A stretch of 64,000 bases of DNA from UBA7672 sp041398245 (GCA_041398245.1 JAWKVC010000009.1:1-64000), one strand, 5' to 3'. Positions 50,990 through 60,089 are shown, counted from the stretch's first letter. The notes: generated by a model not told the origin, from the letters alone. A program made the numbers and translations.

Positions 50990-51829
50990 TCAGGCCGGCT
51001 CGGCCTGCCTTGCGATCAGTGAGCGAACGAGTTCAACGTCGGCGGGCGTCGCGGGATTGTAGACGACCATGCTCAGGTCCGGCCGCCCGTCGACGGCAAA
51101 CGATGAGTACTCAAGCCCAAGAAGCCCGGCTGGATGGCGAAGATGTTTCGTCCCCTCGCCATGTGTATGCACGTCGTTGTTGCGCCACATCTCCGCGAAC
51201 TCGGGGCTTGCCCTGCTGAGTTCGTCGACAAGATCCTTCACCGCCTCTGATGCGCCTGCACGGATTGCGTCCGCCCGGAAGGCGGCGACCACGAAGCGCG
51301 CAACACTGTTCCAGTCGAGCTGACGTTCACGCGCAGAGGGGTCACAGAACATGCGCCGCAGGATGTTGCGATCCTCTGCGGGGACAGACGCATAGTCCCA
51401 CAGGACGGCGGCGGCCGCGCGGTTCCAGGCGATGACATCCCATGTTGCAGTCTTCACGAAGGCGGGACTGACCTCCAGAACGTCGAGCACGCGTTGCAGG
51501 CGCGGCGTGACGCCTTCCACCGCCCGATAGCGCGCGCCGGGCGGACGCCCCAGCGCCAGCAGGAAGAGATGTTCGCGCTCCGCTTCCGTCAGCATCAGCG
51601 CGCGGGAGATCCGGTCGAGCACATCGGCGGACGGCGAGCCGCCGCGTCCCTGCTCCAGCCACGTGTACCAGGTTGCGCTGACATGCGCGCGCTGCGCAAC
51701 TTCCTCGCGACGTAACCCCGGCGTGCGCCGGCGCTTGAGCGGCAGCCCAAACGCCGCCGGGTCGAGTTTCGACCGGCGATTCCTGAGATACGCCCCGAGC
51801 CGGTTTTCGGCGCCGTCGGAACCCGTCAT
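50990..51829 (-). CDS. XRE-type regulator with MmyB ligand domain
   Basis: A 279-residue transcription factor. The N-terminal helix-turn-helix (residues 12-85: LGAYLRNRRSKLDPAAFGL, LRREEVAQRAHVSATWYTWLEQGRG) is followed by the MmyB-like domain (ISRALMLTEAEREHLFLLALGRPPG, WDVIAWNRAAAAVL, GLLGLEYSSFAVDGRPDLSMVVYNP), which may bind a fatty-acid-like ligand. It is divergent from an SDR gene over a 91-base gap, the typical arrangement for this family, so it probably controls that gene. Confidence 0.9.
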   Translation of the reverse strand: MTGSDGAENRLGAYLRNRRSKLDPAAFGLPLKRRRTPGLRREEVAQRAHVSATWYTWLEQGRGGSPSADVLDRISRALMLTEAEREHLFLLALGRPPGARYRAVEGVTPRLQRVLDVLEVSPAFVKTATWDVIAWNRAAAAVLWDYASVPAEDRNILRRMFCDPSARERQLDWNSVARFVVAAFRADAIRAGASEAVKDLVDELSRASPEFAEMWRNNDVHTHGEGTKHLRHPAGLLGLEYSSFAVDGRPDLSMVVYNPATPADVELVRSLIARQAEPA

Positions 51830-51920
51830 CCTGTTAGGTCCTGTACCAGTATAACTTCCCCCATTTTACCGGGATGGAGCATACGCCAACTCTAACGGCG
51901 ACAGAATATGGAGGCGTCCA

Positions 51921-52811
51921 ATGCGTGTGTTCGTGACCGGAGCATCGGGATTCATCGGCTCGGCCGTCGTTCCCGAACTTGTCCGCGCTGGCCATGAAGT
52001 CCTTGGCCTTGCGCGATCGGACGCCAATGTCGCCGCGATCGAAGGCATGGGCGCAAAGGCGTTGCGCGGTTCGCTCGAAGACATCGATAGTCTGCGCAGG
52101 GGCGCAGCGGAGTCCGACGGCGTGATCCATCTCGCCTTCATCCACGACTTCGCGAAATTCGCCGAGAACGGACAGATCGACAAACGCGCGATCGAGGCAA
52201 TGGGCGAGACGCTTGCCGGCACAAACAAGCCGCTGGTTGTCACATCGGGTGTTGGTCTGCTGGCGCCGGGGCGTCTCTCGACCGAAGAGGATGTCGCCCG
52301 CGCGGGCGAAGCCATCCCACGCGTTTCGGAAGCTGCGGCCTTTGCATTCGCCGATCGCGGCGTTCGCGTCTCCGCCGTCCGCCTGCCACAGGTGCATGGT
52401 GGCGAAGGCAAGGCCGGTTTCGTCGGCTACATGTTCGAGATCGCGCGCCAGAAGGGCGTGTCCGCCTATGTGGGCGACGGCGCCGGCCGCTGGGCCGCCG
52501 CGCACCGGCTGGATGTCGCGCCTGTCTATCGCCTTGCACTCGAAAGGGGTGTGGCCGGCGCGCGCTATCATGCCGTGGGCGATGAAGGCGTGCGCTATCG
52601 CGACATCGCCGAGATCATCGGACGCCAGTTGAATGTCCCCGTCGTCTCGATCCTGGCCGAAAAAGCCGCCGAGCATTTCGGCTGGCTCGCGTTGTTTGCG
52701 GCGAGCGATGCTCCATCGTCCAGCGCGCTCACGCAGCAGCGCCTTGGCTGGAAACCCTCGCATATCGGACTGATCGCCGACATCAGCCGCCCGGGCTATT
52801 TCGACGTCTGA
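51921..52811 (+). CDS. NAD(P)-dependent extended SDR
   Basis: A 296-residue extended short-chain dehydrogenase of the NAD-dependent epimerase type. The cofactor motif VTGASGFIGSAVV sits at residues 5-17 and the SDN-like VTSGVGLLAPG segment is near the active-site Ser. The usual YxxxK is not evident, so atypical catalysis is possible. Substrate unknown. The gene is a likely target of the divergent XRE regulator. Confidence 0.88.
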   Translation: MRVFVTGASGFIGSAVVPELVRAGHEVLGLARSDANVAAIEGMGAKALRGSLEDIDSLRRGAAESDGVIHLAFIHDFAKFAENGQIDKRAIEAMGETLAGTNKPLVVTSGVGLLAPGRLSTEEDVARAGEAIPRVSEAAAFAFADRGVRVSAVRLPQVHGGEGKAGFVGYMFEIARQKGVSAYVGDGAGRWAAAHRLDVAPVYRLALERGVAGARYHAVGDEGVRYRDIAEIIGRQLNVPVVSILAEKAAEHFGWLALFAASDAPSSSALTQQRLGWKPSHIGLIADISRPGYFDV

Positions 52812-52817
52812 TCCGGT

Positions 52818-53921
52818 CTAGTCTTCCGCCGCCTGGAAGTATTTCGACAGCCGCAGGCCCTGTCCGGCATAGGTGGAATAGGAGCCGGCTGCGCCATAGG
52901 GCACGTCGGGCTCGGCGGTCAGCTTCTCGAACACGAGGCGCCCCACAGGCTGGCCATCTTCCAGGATGAAAGGCACTTCGCGCGAGCGCACTTCGAGCAC
53001 CGCCTTGCCCTTCGAATGCGTGACGCCAAAGCCGGGATCGAAGAAGCCGGCATAGTGGGCGCGGAACTCGCCCAGCTCCGGCGCGATCGGCGCCATCTCG
53101 GCCGCTTCGTCGAGCGGGATGACGATCTTCTCCTTCGAGGCAAGGATGTAGAACTCGCCGGGGTCCAGAACGATCCGGCCGCCGCGGGCGCGGACCGGCT
53201 CCCAGAAATCCTCGACCGTGTGCGCGCCAACGCCGGCAAGATCGATGACGCGCGAGTGGCGCTTGGCGCGATAGCCGACGATGTCATTGCGTGTGGGGTG
53301 AAGGTCGAGGCTGAACGTCATGTCGCGCACAGGCACCGGCGGGCCGCGCCGCACGCGCAGCTGCAGCAGGCGATCACCGGTGCGGGCGAGAACGGAGAAT
53401 GTCCGCGGCGAGATTTCGGCATAGAGTTCGCCGTGATACCCCGCCGGCACGCCATCGAAAGCGCGGGCGCGATCGGACACCGCGCGAACGAAGACGTCGA
53501 TGCGGCCGGTCGAGCTCTTGGGATTGGCGGCGGCCGAGACATCTTTCGGCAGGCGCAGCCTTTCCTGTAGCGGCACGAGATAGACGCAGCCCGTTTCGAG
53601 CACAGCGCCCCGCGTGAGATCGAGCGTGTGCATCACCAGACTGTCGTCGAGACGGTCGGCGACGACTTCGTTACCGGGCAGGAAGCTGGCGCGCAGGCGA
53701 TAGGCGACCTTGCCCAGCCGCAAGTCGAGGCTGGCGGGCTGGATCTGGTCCGCCTTCACGCCGCCATCGGCCGTGATTGCGCCGGACGCGATGATCGCCT
53801 TCAGCTCGCTGTCGGGCATGACGCCATGCGCAAGCCGCGCGACCGGCTCACCGGCCCGCCGCTTCACGGGCGCCTTGGCCGACGCCCTGGCCGGAGATCG
53901 TGTCGAGGAGGTCTTTTTCAT
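52818..53921 (-). CDS. 2'-deoxycytidine 5'-triphosphate deaminase (double-domain)
   Basis: A 367-residue protein with two dUTPase-like Dcd domains in tandem, the form common in alphaproteobacteria (most Dcd proteins are about 190 residues). Conserved segments are QPASLDLRLGKVAYRL in the first repeat, NPKSSTGRIDVFVRAVSD and GYHGELYAEISPRTFSV, then LDPGEFYILASKEKIVIP, GEFRAHYAGFFDPGFG and LRLSKYF in the second. It deaminates dCTP to dUTP for thymidylate supply. The N-terminal 30 residues are basic and low in complexity. Confidence 0.92.
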   Translation of the reverse strand: MKKTSSTRSPARASAKAPVKRRAGEPVARLAHGVMPDSELKAIIASGAITADGGVKADQIQPASLDLRLGKVAYRLRASFLPGNEVVADRLDDSLVMHTLDLTRGAVLETGCVYLVPLQERLRLPKDVSAAANPKSSTGRIDVFVRAVSDRARAFDGVPAGYHGELYAEISPRTFSVLARTGDRLLQLRVRRGPPVPVRDMTFSLDLHPTRNDIVGYRAKRHSRVIDLAGVGAHTVEDFWEPVRARGGRIVLDPGEFYILASKEKIVIPLDEAAEMAPIAPELGEFRAHYAGFFDPGFGVTHSKGKAVLEVRSREVPFILEDGQPVGRLVFEKLTAEPDVPYGAAGSYSTYAGQGLRLSKYFQAAED

Positions 53922-53930
53922 CGCGCCCCT

Positions 53931-54569
53931 TCATGCACCGGGAGGCGTCACCTTGAAAGCCTGCTGTATCTCCTGAAACGGCGGCAGTGATTCGCAGCGC
54001 GCAGCATGGGACGCCAGCAGCGGCCAGCCGTCCGCGAGATCGAACAGGGCCGGATGCGCATCGCCAAGGAAACGCAGCACGCAGCCGACGGCGATGTCAG
54101 CATGGCCGATCGCCGGACCGAACCACCAGGGCGAGTCATGCGCGGCGCGGCTGCGTTCAAGCTCGGACAGGCAGCCGGCGATCTGGCTGCGGCATCGGTC
54201 GACCCAAGCCTGCGTCTCCCGCTTGTGGATAGCGCCTTCATAGACCAGCGAAACCGCCTTGTCGGCGACGCCGGTGGCCAGCGCACAGACCTTCATTGCC
54301 TTGCGGCGCTCGGCGCCGGCGGCCGGCATCATCGCCATGCCGGGCGGCGCCATCTGGTCGAGCGCGTCGAGAATGGTCTGGCTTTCGATCAGCGTCTCCC
54401 CCGTGTTCAGCACAAGTGTGGGCACGCGCATCAGCGGATTGTACTGCGCGATCTTGTCCGCGTCGCCGAACACGGACCATGGCTTGTGCTCGAAGGGCAT
54501 GCCGTAGAGCCGCATCGCGATGGCGACGCGGCGCACGAACGGACTGTCATACTGGCCGATCAGAATCAT
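53931..54569 (-). CDS. glutathione S-transferase-like protein
   Basis: A 212-residue GST. The thioredoxin-like N-terminal domain (MILIGQYDSPFVRRVAIAMRLYGMPFEHKPW, with Ser9 as the likely active residue; NPLMRVPTLVL; cis-Pro; ESQTIL glutathione site) is followed by a helical C-terminal domain (HADIAVGCVLRFL). Substrate unknown. The start at 54569 gives the classical N-terminus. It lies nine bases upstream of the dCTP deaminase gene on the same strand. Confidence 0.9.
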   Translation of the reverse strand: MILIGQYDSPFVRRVAIAMRLYGMPFEHKPWSVFGDADKIAQYNPLMRVPTLVLNTGETLIESQTILDALDQMAPPGMAMMPAAGAERRKAMKVCALATGVADKAVSLVYEGAIHKRETQAWVDRCRSQIAGCLSELERSRAAHDSPWWFGPAIGHADIAVGCVLRFLGDAHPALFDLADGWPLLASHAARCESLPPFQEIQQAFKVTPPGA

Positions 54570-54661
54570 GGAGACGTTCCTGCGCCGGACACTAACAGGT
54601 TTCCACGCCGATGGCAGCGCAGACATATCGGGGTGCAATCTGACGCAGGGTCGAGGGGATG

Positions 54662-54685
54662 GTATATTATTATTTTCTTATATAC
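54662..54685 (+). promoter_or_regulatory. AT-rich dyad upstream of cydA
   Basis: GTATAT and ATATAC flank a 12-base T-rich centre in a strikingly AT-rich patch about 90 bases before the cydA start. It probably contains the -10 region of the oxidase promoter and may be an operator. It does not match an FNR/ANR box. Confidence 0.4.
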
Positions 54686-54770
54686 ATTCCGGGCTCGATG
54701 AAGGCTTGCCATCCGGAGGCGTTCGCGCCTCCATGGCCCCTGCCTTGCGCCGCCACAAACGGGGTTTGCC

Positions 54771-56162
54771 ATGGACCTTGACGCACTTCTGCTGTCCCGG
54801 TTGCAGTTCGCGTTCACGGTCGGGTTCCACATCATCTTCCCGGCCTTCACGATCGGTCTCGCCTCCTTCCTTGCCGTGCTCGAAGGGCTCTGGCTCGCGA
54901 CCAAGAAGCCGGCGTTCCGGAACCTCTATCTCTTCTGGGTGAAGATCTTCGCGCTGTCGTTCGGCATGGGCGTCGTGTCGGGCGTGGTCATGAGCTACCA
55001 GTTCGGGACGAACTGGAGCGTGTTCGCCGAACAGACCGGCAGCGTGCTCGGGCCGTTGCTGGCCTATGAAGTGCTGACCGCCTTCTTCCTCGAAGCCTCG
55101 TTCCTTGGCGTGATGCTGTTCGGCTGGAAGCGCGTGGGGCCGAAGCTGCACTTCTTCTCGACCTGCATGGTGGCGTTCGGCACGCTGATCAGCGCGTTCT
55201 GGATCCTCGCCGCCAATTCCTGGATGCAGACGCCGCAGGGCTTCGAGACCGGGCCGGACGGAACCTACATCGCAACCGACTTCATGTCGGTCATCTTCAA
55301 CCCGTCCCTGCCGTCGCGCTTCATGCACATGGTGCTGGCGGCGTATCTCACCACGGCGATGGTGGTGGCCGGAGCCTCCGCCTTCGCGCTTCTGGCCAAG
55401 CGGGCCATACCGGAAAGCCGCGCGGCATTGCGGATGGGCATCCTGATGATGGCGATCGTCGCGCCGCTCCAGGTCGTGATCGGGCACGAAAGCGGCGTGG
55501 TGGCGCACGAACACCAGCCCGCGAAAGTCGCCGCCATGGAAGGCTGGTGGGAAACAAAGGCGCAGCAGCCGACCCTGCTGTTCGGTTGGCCCGATCAGGA
55601 CGCCGAGACGACGCACGCCGCCATCGGCATTCCCGGTATGGGATCCTGGTTCGTCGCCGGCGACTCGAACGCGGAGCTTCCGGGCCTCAACGCGTTTCCG
55701 AAGGAGGACCGGCCGCCGGTCTGGCTGACCTTCTGGTCGTTCCGCGTGATGGTTGGCATGGGCCTGATCATGGTGGCGCTCGGACTCTGGGGGGCGCTGC
55801 TATGGATCTTGAAACGCGTGGATAGCGTGAAGCTTTATCACCGCGCGCTGGTTATCGCCGCGCCATCGGGTTTCATCGCCGTGCTGGCGGGATGGATCGC
55901 GGCGGAGGTCGGGCGGCAACCCTATGTCGTCTATGGCGTGTTGCGGACGGCTGATGCGGTCTCGCCTGTTCCGGCCGGATCGGTCGGACTGTCGCTACTG
56001 TTCTTCCTGGTCGTCTACGCCATCGTGTTCACCGCCGGCGCGCTCTACATCCTGCGGCTGATGAGCAAGGGACCCGATACCGAGGAACCGCCGCGAACCG
56101 ACGAACCGCCGGGGACCGCGTTGGGCGCCGGCGTCAAAAGCGCGACAGCAGGGGAGGCCTGA
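54771..56162 (+). CDS. cydA: cytochrome bd-type (cyanide-insensitive) oxidase subunit I
   Basis: A 463-residue quinol oxidase subunit with about nine transmembrane helices. Haem ligands are expected at His in VGFHIIFPAF (b595), His in QVVIGHESG and Met in the later helix. The family signature GRQPYVVYG is present. The Q-loop is short, as in the cyanide-insensitive CIO/CydA branch. It reduces O2 to water with ubiquinol at high affinity. It is followed after 3 bases by cydB and then by a DUF2474 peptide. Confidence 0.95.
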   Translation: MDLDALLLSRLQFAFTVGFHIIFPAFTIGLASFLAVLEGLWLATKKPAFRNLYLFWVKIFALSFGMGVVSGVVMSYQFGTNWSVFAEQTGSVLGPLLAYEVLTAFFLEASFLGVMLFGWKRVGPKLHFFSTCMVAFGTLISAFWILAANSWMQTPQGFETGPDGTYIATDFMSVIFNPSLPSRFMHMVLAAYLTTAMVVAGASAFALLAKRAIPESRAALRMGILMMAIVAPLQVVIGHESGVVAHEHQPAKVAAMEGWWETKAQQPTLLFGWPDQDAETTHAAIGIPGMGSWFVAGDSNAELPGLNAFPKEDRPPVWLTFWSFRVMVGMGLIMVALGLWGALLWILKRVDSVKLYHRALVIAAPSGFIAVLAGWIAAEVGRQPYVVYGVLRTADAVSPVPAGSVGLSLLFFLVVYAIVFTAGALYILRLMSKGPDTEEPPRTDEPPGTALGAGVKSATAGEA

Positions 56163-56165
56163 GCC

Positions 56166-57194
56166 ATGTTCGGCATTGAACTCTCCATGATCTGGGCCGT
56201 GCTGATCGCGGTGGCCGTCTTCCTCTATGTCGCGCTCGATGGCTTCGACCTCGGCGTCGGCATCCTCTTCCCGTTTGCGAAGGATGCGCGCGAGCGCGAC
56301 CAGATGCAGGCGGCGATTGCGCCCGTGTGGGACGGCAACGAGACCTGGCTGGTGCTCGGCGGCGGTGGACTCTTCGCGGCCTTCCCGAAGGCGTACGCCG
56401 CGCTGATGCCGGCGCTCTACATTCCCATTATCCTGATGCTGCTGGCGCTGATCTTCCGGGGCGTGGCGTTCGAATTCCGTCACCATGGCCGGAACGCCGG
56501 CAAGAAATGGTGGACGGTCGCCTTCTCCGCCGGCTCGATCGTGGCGGCGGCGGCGCAGGGTCTTGTGCTCGGCGCCTTCGTGCAGGGCGTCAACATCGTC
56601 GACGGCGTGTTTGTCGGCGGACCGCTGGACTGGCTGACGCCCTTCTCCCTTCTGGTCGCCGCCGCGCTGGTGGCGGGCTATGCGCTGCTTGGCGCGGGCT
56701 GGCTGGTCTACAAGACGAAGGGTGAGCTCTACGAGCGGTCGCGCGGCTGGGTGAAGCAACTGGCGCTTCTGGTTGCGCTGGCCATGGGCGCGGTGAGCCT
56801 TGGCACGCTGGGTGTCGATCCGCGCGTGACCTATCGCTGGGGTCTCACCATGACCAGCATCGACTGGAACACCTTCCTGCCCGTGGCGCCGCTTCCGGTT
56901 GTCGCGCTCGGCCTGTGCTTTCTGCTGTGGCGTGGGGCCGAAAAAGGCCAGCACCTGCAGCCCTATCTCTACACGGTCGGGCTCTTCCTCGTCGGTTATG
57001 TCGGGCTTGCAGTCAGCCTGTGGCCCTACATTATCCCGTTTGCGATGACGCCGCAGGAAGCCGCAGCAGCCGACAATGCGCTGTCGCTGATGTTGTGGGG
57101 CGCGTTGCCCATGCTGCCGATCATTCTTGCCTACACGGCTTACGTCTACTGGCTCTTCCGCGCGAAGGTGGGTGATGAAGCGTCCTATCATTGA
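56166..57194 (+). CDS. cydB: cytochrome bd-type oxidase subunit II
   Basis: A 342-residue membrane subunit of the bd-type oxidase with about eight to nine transmembrane helices. Conserved stretches are LDGFDLGVGILFPFAKD, WDGNETWLVLGGGGLFAAFP and the C-terminal NALSLMLWGALPMLPIIL. It forms the complex with CydA. Its 3' end overlaps the DUF2474 gene by 20 bases. Confidence 0.95.
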   Translation: MFGIELSMIWAVLIAVAVFLYVALDGFDLGVGILFPFAKDARERDQMQAAIAPVWDGNETWLVLGGGGLFAAFPKAYAALMPALYIPIILMLLALIFRGVAFEFRHHGRNAGKKWWTVAFSAGSIVAAAAQGLVLGAFVQGVNIVDGVFVGGPLDWLTPFSLLVAAALVAGYALLGAGWLVYKTKGELYERSRGWVKQLALLVALAMGAVSLGTLGVDPRVTYRWGLTMTSIDWNTFLPVAPLPVVALGLCFLLWRGAEKGQHLQPYLYTVGLFLVGYVGLAVSLWPYIIPFAMTPQEAAAADNALSLMLWGALPMLPIILAYTAYVYWLFRAKVGDEASYH

Positions 57195-57324
57195 AGGACC
57201 GCCCGAGGCGGACGAACCGAAGCGGCCGCTGGGCAAGAGCCTGCTGTGGTTTGCAGCATTGTGGGTCGGCGGCGTCGCCGTGGTCGCCGCCGCCGCCTAT
57301 GGCCTGCGCGCGCTGATCCTTTAG
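57175..57324 (+). CDS. DUF2474 small subunit-like peptide of the CIO operon
   Basis: A 49-residue protein with a charged N-terminus (MKRPIIEGPPEADEPKRP) and one transmembrane helix (WFAALWVGGVAVVAAAAYGLRALIL). DUF2474 peptides are encoded right after CIO-type cydAB and may play the role of CydX in stabilising the haem site. The start is inside the end of cydB, in another frame, giving coupled translation. Confidence 0.8.
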   Translation: MKRPIIEGPPEADEPKRPLGKSLLWFAALWVGGVAVVAAAAYGLRALIL

Positions 57325-57392
57325 CAACACTCACTGGCGCCTGGCGGCGGCCCGTCCTATAGGGCGGTCCGAACCATTGAAAGGCAGCCGCC

Positions 57393-58595
57393 ATGACCAA
57401 GGATCTGAACAAGGGCAACTCCAGCAAGTGGCGGCCCCAGACCATGATGGTGCGCGGCGGCCTCAACCGCTCGGAACATGGCGAGACATCCGAAGCGCTC
57501 TTCCTCAATTCGGGCTTTGTCTACGACAGCCCGGAAGAACAGTCGGCGCGCATGGCGGGCGACAAGGCCGGCTATATCTACAGCCGCTACGCCAACCCCA
57601 CTGTGCGGATGCTGGAGGAGCGGCTCTGCCTGCTCGAAGGCGCGGAAGACTGCAGGGCGACCGCCAGCGGCATGGCCGCGATCCACACCATGCTGGTCGC
57701 GCCGGTACAGCCGGGTGATCGCATCGTGGCGCCGCGCGCGCTGTTCTCGTCCGTCGTCTGGATCCTCAAGAATGTGATGCCGAAGATGGGCGTCGAGGTG
57801 ACGTGGATCGAAGGCACGACCGACCTCAATGAGTGGAAGCGCGCGCTGTCAAAGCCCGTGCGCTTCGTCATCTTCGAGACGCCGTCGAACCCACTGCTCG
57901 ACGCCGTCGACATTCGCGGCGTCGCCGATCTCACGCACGAGGCGGGCGGCGAACTGATCGTCGACAATGTGTTCGCCTCGCCCGTGCTGCAGAAACCGCT
58001 GACAATGGGCGCGGACTGGGTCGTCTATTCGACGACCAAACACATGGATGGACAGGGCCGTACGCTGGGCGGCGCCATTCTCGGCAAGGCGAAAGCCATC
58101 GAGGACAACATCCAACAATACTACCGCCACACCGGCCCCTCGATGTCGCCGTTCAATGCGTGGATCGTGCTGAAGGGCCTTGAGACGCTGGATTTGCGCG
58201 TGCGCACCATGAGCGCGAATGCGCGGAAGGTGGCCGACCGGCTGGTGGACAACCCGAAGGTGAAGGCTGTGCGTTATCCGGGGCGGAGCGACCATCCGCA
58301 TCACAACATCCATGCCGCGCAGATGCCCGAGGGCGGCGGCTCGATGGTGGCCTTCTCGATCAAGGGCGGGCGCGAAGCAGCCTTCGCGACGCTCAACCGC
58401 CTCAACCTGGTCGACATCTCCAACAATCTTGGAGACGCCAAGTCGCTGATCACCCATCCGGCCACGACCACCCACCGCACGCTCACCGACGATGAACGCG
58501 CGGCTATCGGCCTCGACGATACATGGGTGCGTCTGTCCGTGGGCCTTGAGGATCCCGAGGATGTCATTGAGGACATCGAACAGGCGCTCGGCTGA
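57393..58595 (+). CDS. metZ: O-succinylhomoserine sulfhydrylase
   Basis: A 400-residue Cys/Met-metabolism PLP enzyme that makes homocysteine from O-succinylhomoserine and sulfide. The PLP-lysine is in VYSTTKHMDGQGR and other family segments are YSRYANPT, ASGMAAIH, FETPSNPLLD and SLGD-type NNLGDAKSLITHPATTTH. It lacks a SAM-II riboswitch in the 68-base leader as far as I can see. Confidence 0.92.
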   Translation: MTKDLNKGNSSKWRPQTMMVRGGLNRSEHGETSEALFLNSGFVYDSPEEQSARMAGDKAGYIYSRYANPTVRMLEERLCLLEGAEDCRATASGMAAIHTMLVAPVQPGDRIVAPRALFSSVVWILKNVMPKMGVEVTWIEGTTDLNEWKRALSKPVRFVIFETPSNPLLDAVDIRGVADLTHEAGGELIVDNVFASPVLQKPLTMGADWVVYSTTKHMDGQGRTLGGAILGKAKAIEDNIQQYYRHTGPSMSPFNAWIVLKGLETLDLRVRTMSANARKVADRLVDNPKVKAVRYPGRSDHPHHNIHAAQMPEGGGSMVAFSIKGGREAAFATLNRLNLVDISNNLGDAKSLITHPATTTHRTLTDDERAAIGLDDTWVRLSVGLEDPEDVIEDIEQALG

Positions 58596-58617
58596 CGCCA
58601 ACTGAATCGAAGCTTTA

Positions 58618-58652
58618 GATGCGATTGCAATTATTTTCGTTGCAATCGCATC
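58618..58652. promoter_or_regulatory. 13-bp inverted repeat between metZ and the YceI gene
   Basis: GATGCGATTGCAA and its exact complement flank ttattttcg. The T-rich part is in the loop and not after the stem, so it is a poor intrinsic terminator. It may be an operator of the YceI-type gene 75 bases further on; the TTGCAA cores recall alphaproteobacterial Fur/Mur-type sites, but the match is loose. Confidence 0.4.
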
Positions 58653-58725
58653 GACTTGTTCCATATCACCTGCATCGCTGCTCTGGCCGGAGCGCGACCG
58701 CCAGACAGTGAAGGGACGTTCTCAC

Positions 58726-59415
58726 ATGAAATCGCTATTCGCCGGCGCCAGCCTTGCGCTGGTCCTCCTCGCCGCGTGCAGCCCCGCGCCAGCCACGGAA
58801 TCGATGGCGGTCGTTGAAACCGCTGCGGTCCCGGTAACCATCTCCGCGCCGGCGGGCGAATACGCCGTGGATCCCAACCACGCTTCGGTGAACTTCAAGG
58901 TCCAGCACTTCGGCCTCTCGCTCTACCAGATGCGCTTCAGGACGTATGACGCGACCATCACCTTCGATCCGGCGAACATCGCCGCCGCGAAGGTCTCGGC
59001 CACGATCAGGCCGGCCGATCTTCTCGTGGGCTATCCTTCCGACTATGTCGCCAACCATCCCGGCACAAAGTTCACCAGCTGGGAGGATGATCTCGTGAAC
59101 TCCACGAACTTCCTCGACGCCGGGCAGTATCCCACGATCACGTTCGTATCGACGTCGGTGGAGCCGTCCGGCGACCGCTCGGCCAGGGTGACGGGCGATC
59201 TCACGCTGAAAGGCATGACCAAGCCGGTGACGCTGGATGTGACATTCGCCGGCGAGCTTGCCTTCCATCCCTTCGCCAAGGCGCCGGCGCTGGGCTTCTC
59301 GGCCGCTGGAACCTTCAAGCGCTCGGACTTCGGTCTCGACTATCTCCTGCCGAATGTCGGCGACGAGGTGAGAGTCGAGATCGAGGGCGATTTCATCCAG
59401 AAGCCTGCGAGCTGA
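58726..59415 (+). CDS. YceI family lipoprotein
   Basis: A 229-residue lipoprotein (signal ending LLAAC, Cys18) with a YceI beta-barrel (YAVDPNHASVNFKVQHFGLSLYQMRF, then VTGDLTLKGMTKPVTLDVTF and FKRSDFGLDYLLPNVGDEVRVEIEGDF). YceI-like proteins bind long isoprenoid chains such as polyprenols in the periplasm and are often stress- or base-induced. The start at 58726 follows AAGGGACG. It ends with a strong terminator hairpin. Confidence 0.9.
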   Translation: MKSLFAGASLALVLLAACSPAPATESMAVVETAAVPVTISAPAGEYAVDPNHASVNFKVQHFGLSLYQMRFRTYDATITFDPANIAAAKVSATIRPADLLVGYPSDYVANHPGTKFTSWEDDLVNSTNFLDAGQYPTITFVSTSVEPSGDRSARVTGDLTLKGMTKPVTLDVTFAGELAFHPFAKAPALGFSAAGTFKRSDFGLDYLLPNVGDEVRVEIEGDFIQKPAS

Positions 59416-59438
59416 TCACGGGGTCATTTCGTACACGC

Positions 59439-59471
59439 AAGGAGCGCGAGCGCTTGAGGTTCGCGCTCCTT
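59439..59471 (+). terminator. hairpin after the YceI gene
   Basis: AAGGAGCGCGA pairs with TCGCGCTCCTT (11 bp) around a 10-11 base loop, 24 bases after the YceI stop. It covers a possible TTG start for apaG at 59470, which argues for the later ATG start of that gene. Confidence 0.7.
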
Positions 59472-59499
59472 GTCATTATGCCGGTCGCTTCCGTGCAGG

Positions 59500-59922
59500 A
59501 TGAGGCTGGGAATATTGGCGACCGCCTTCACCTACGAAGCTGAAACGGAAGGCGTGATCGTGCGCGTCCGGCCGGTCTTCATCGAGGAGCAGAGCTCCCC
59601 GGAAGACGAGCGCTTCCTGTGGGCCTATCACATCGAGATCGAGAATACGGGCGAGCGGACGCTCCAGCTGGTCACGCGCCACTGGAAGATCACGGACGGC
59701 GACGGCCGTATCCAGGAAGTGGTCGGCGAAGGCGTGGTCGGCCAGCAGCCCGTGCTGAGGCCCGGCCGCTGTTTCGAGTATACGTCCGGATGCCCGCTCA
59801 CGACCCCGTCCGGCCTCATGCAGGGCAGCTACACGCTTGAGGATCATGCCGGCGACACGCTGGTGGTGACGATTCCCCTGTTCGCGCTGGATAGCCCTTA
59901 CGACACCCGCCGCCCGAATTGA
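59500..59922 (+). CDS. apaG: ApaG family protein
   Basis: A 140-residue ApaG (DUF525) protein with an FnIII-like beta fold: FTYEAETEGVIVRVRPVFIEEQSSPEDERFLWAYHIEIENTGERTLQLVTRHWKITDGDGR, then VVGEGVVGQQPVLRPGRCFEYTSGCPL and GSYTLEDHAGD. Sometimes annotated as Co2+/Mg2+ efflux-related; the molecular role is unsettled. The start at 59500 avoids the upstream terminator stem, but the ribosome site (AGGA) is too close to be ideal. Confidence 0.92.
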   Translation: MRLGILATAFTYEAETEGVIVRVRPVFIEEQSSPEDERFLWAYHIEIENTGERTLQLVTRHWKITDGDGRIQEVVGEGVVGQQPVLRPGRCFEYTSGCPLTTPSGLMQGSYTLEDHAGDTLVVTIPLFALDSPYDTRRPN

Positions 59923-59953
59923 GTCCGGGCTGCTGCCCAGTTCCGGTAACATC

Positions 59954-59964
59954 GCAATAATTGC
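59954..59964. promoter_or_regulatory. short palindrome upstream of the second TonB receptor
   Basis: GCAAT-A-ATTGC, an 11-base perfect palindrome about 130 bases before the receptor start. Similar cores occur in the inverted repeat before the YceI gene. It might be a metal-regulator site (Fur/Mur-like); the evidence is only sequence resemblance and context. Confidence 0.3.
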
Positions 59965-60089
59965 CTTGCTACGCGGTGTAACGCAGCCAGTAACGGTAAA
60001 TAACTGACTGAGCCAAAACGATTTTCCTATCACCGTCGTGGACAGCGCGCACCGTCATACGCGGGCGCGATCACGACGGGAGGACTTCA

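Noticed and set aside
57325..57392. SAM riboswitch before metZ
   Set aside because: The 68-base leader shows no SAM-II-like pattern or extended structure.
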